From assembly GCA_964393545.1 (NCBI GenBank), contig CAYMUB010000066.1:1-14849 (forward strand): a stretch of 14,849 nt of DNA, given 5' to 3'. Both the position numbers and the translations under genes were made by a program. Position 1 is the stretch's first letter, and each line of letters opens with the position of its first letter. The stretch is from CAYMUB01 sp964393545. Its GTDB lineage: Bacteria; Patescibacteriota; Microgenomatia; Daviesbacterales; UBA10151. The notes under the pieces were generated by a model. That model searched no databases, was not told where the DNA came from, and saw nothing but the letters and a program-made list of their open reading frames with translations. Shown in pieces: positions 13,404 through 14,849 of this stretch.

Positions 13404-14849
13404 CTAAATTCCGAAAATTGTTCTAAGATTGGGGACAGTTAAAATTAGAACTTGAAAGATAAGCATTAATAAAACAGAGGCAAAAAGCTTTCTATTACTA
13501 AATAAGGAATGATGTCTTCTAATAATAAACGGCAAACACATTTGTAAAACAACCATTACAGTAAATGTTGCAGCTCTGGCAGATTGTAATCCAAATCGTA
13601 TGTTTATTTGCCAAAAGACTAGAAGACAGACTAAAGCAATAGATATTCCGCCAATCAGAATATACCTAATCATGGAAGAATTTAAAATATTATATTCTCT
13701 CCTGGGAGGAACTCTCATGATGTTTTTTGAAGGATTATCAAAACCTAAAGCTAAAGCCGGTAAACCATCTGATACAAAATTAATCCATAGGATTTGGGTT
13801 GGTAAAAGAGGAACAGGCAAGGCCAAGACAGCGGCAACAGAGATAAGTAAAGTTTCAGCTAAATTACCCGTCATTAAAAATTTAATTACTTTTAAAATAT
13901 TGCTATAAATTACTCTGCCTTGTTCAACAGCAGAAATTAAGGTAGCAAAATTATCATCCAGTAGAACTAAATCAGCGGCTTCTTTAGAAACATCTGTGCC
14001 AGTTTTACCCATAGCAACCCCGACTTGAGCTTGCTTTAAAGCCAGCGCATCATTTACACCATCACCTGTTACAGCTACCACTTCGCCTAAACTTTGATAA
14101 GCTTTTACCAACCTGTGCTTATTTTCCGGAGTAATCCTGGCAAACACGGAAATTTTTGGCAGCTGAGATCTTAATTCTTCATCATCTAATTCACTTAGCT
14201 GATCACCTGTTAAAACTTCATCTCCCTGTTTCAGCAATCCAATTTGCTCAGCAATTGCTTTAGCAGTCAAAGCATTATCTCCAGTTACCATTACTACTTT
14301 TATACCAGCCTGCTTGCAAATCCTAACTGCTTCTTTTGCTTCTTCCCTTATTTGATCAGCTATGCCAATTAACCCTAAAAAGGTCTTTTTTTCACAAAAA
14401 GCTAAGACTCTTAATCCTTGAGAGGCCATTTGCTGGTAAGTTTTGTCCCAATGTCTCAATTGTTTTTCACTTAAATTAACTTGTTTGAAAATAACTTCAG
14501 GCGCTCCTTTTGAGAACTCCTGTTTCTTTCCTTTAAAATCCCATACCGTAGTCATCATCCTAGTCTCCAAAGAGAAAGGAATTTCCTCAACTAATTTCCC
14601 TTCAGATCTTAGCAGTTCTATATCTAAATTTTGATCTTTTGCCCAAAGAAGTAAGGCTCCTTCTGTAGTATCACCTAAAATATCATACCCGCCGTGATTC
14701 TCTTTTAAGACTAAGCTGGCGCTATTACAGAGCACTGCACATTTTATTAACTCATTTAAGCCATCCTTTGATGATTCAAACTTATTTACCCTCATCTCAT
14801 TTTTAGTCAAAGTACCTGTTTTATCTGAAAGTACAATTGTTGCAGCTCC
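13404..14849 (-). CDS. P2-type cation-transporting ATPase (Ca2+-ATPase-like), C-terminal part
   Basis: The visible 481 aa run from just before the phosphorylation site; the 5' part lies beyond the right edge. In order, numbered from the first visible residue: DKTGTLT (9-15, phospho-aspartate Asp9), GDTTEGALL (59-67), KGAPE (114-118, nucleotide binding), MVTGDN (187-192) and TGDGVND (261-267). Membrane helix M5 has GNLAE (Asn329, Glu332), and M6 has WINFVSDGLP (Asn357, Asp361). These match the SERCA Ca2+ ligands, with Ser in place of Thr799. It would pump cations, most likely Ca2+, out of the cell using ATP. The C-terminus stops at VPNLRTIFGI, just after what looks like M9, where family members continue through M10. 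An apparent TTG start at 14810 is internal, because the frame stays open to the edge. Two nt separate its stop from the amidase promoter. Confidence 0.93.
   Translation of the reverse strand, partial: GAATIVLSDKTGTLTKNEMRVNKFESSKDGLNELIKCAVLCNSASLVLKENHGGYDILGDTTEGALLLWAKDQNLDIELLRSEGKLVEEIPFSLETRMMTTVWDFKGKKQEFSKGAPEVIFKQVNLSEKQLRHWDKTYQQMASQGLRVLAFCEKKTFLGLIGIADQIREEAKEAVRICKQAGIKVVMVTGDNALTAKAIAEQIGLLKQGDEVLTGDQLSELDDEELRSQLPKISVFARITPENKHRLVKAYQSLGEVVAVTGDGVNDALALKQAQVGVAMGKTGTDVSKEAADLVLLDDNFATLISAVEQGRVIYSNILKVIKFLMTGNLAETLLISVAAVLALPVPLLPTQILWINFVSDGLPALALGFDNPSKNIMRVPPRREYNILNSSMIRYILIGGISIALVCLLVFWQINIRFGLQSARAATFTVMVVLQMCLPFIIRRHHSLFSNRKLFASVLLMLIFQVLILTVPNLRTIFGI

Noticed and set aside
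13600..13908. A 102-codon plus-strand frame opposite the ATPase, and another at 14443-14634.
   Set aside because: Antisense to conserved ATPase helices and catalytic blocks; no features of their own.
14808..14810. TTG at 14810 as the start of the ATPase gene.
   Set aside because: The codon is the Leu of DKTGTLT; the frame stays open and conserved to the window edge, so the gene is 5'-truncated by the window.

Overview
The window is AT-rich, tightly packed bacterial DNA with almost no intergenic space: genes abut or overlap by 1 to 19 nt, and several mRNAs look leaderless. Divergent Mur ligases, a FemABX transferase, a minimal peptide deformylase, an intein in gyrA and a DUF4214-bearing amidase together suggest a Candidate Phyla Radiation (Patescibacteria, possibly Microgenomates-like) genome. 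This taxonomic call is inference from gene style; no rRNA is present. TGA is used as a stop (gyrA), so the code is the standard bacterial one.

Layout. (1) 1-149: the 5' end of murI (glutamate racemase) on the minus strand, divided by a 20-nt divergent promoter region from (2) 170-6725, a seven-gene plus-strand operon: histidine phosphatase, MurD, a MurF-like ligase without the usual N-terminal domain, an alpha/beta hydrolase, a DegT-type PLP aminotransferase, a FemABX aminoacyl transferase and a short peptide deformylase. Most of these act on peptidoglycan precursors. MurI on the other side makes the D-glutamate that MurD consumes. (3) 6764-10570: gyrA, whose reading frame carries a 446-residue intein placed directly after the catalytic tyrosine, followed by a coupled 70-aa membrane protein. 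(4) 10823-12099: a separate two-gene unit encoding a small secreted or membrane-anchored orphan protein and a free-standing two-domain LAGLIDADG-fold protein in which both catalytic acid positions appear lost. (5) 12102-14849, minus strand: a holin-like protein coupled to a phage-type endolysin (Amidase_2 + DUF4214 + coiled coil), and upstream of them the C-terminal half of a P2-type, Ca2+-ATPase-like pump running off the window edge.

Most notable points: the intein with an apparently intact homing endonuclease in gyrA; a catalytically dead-looking LAGLIDADG protein about 2.8 kb downstream of it; the back-to-back divergent promoters in which both start codons fall at the expected +1; the endolysin/holin pair among housekeeping genes; and the MurF-like ligase with a missing substrate-binding domain inside a cell-wall operon. 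No tRNA, rRNA, CRISPR array or insertion sequence was seen, and no stretch over 300 bases lacks a gene.
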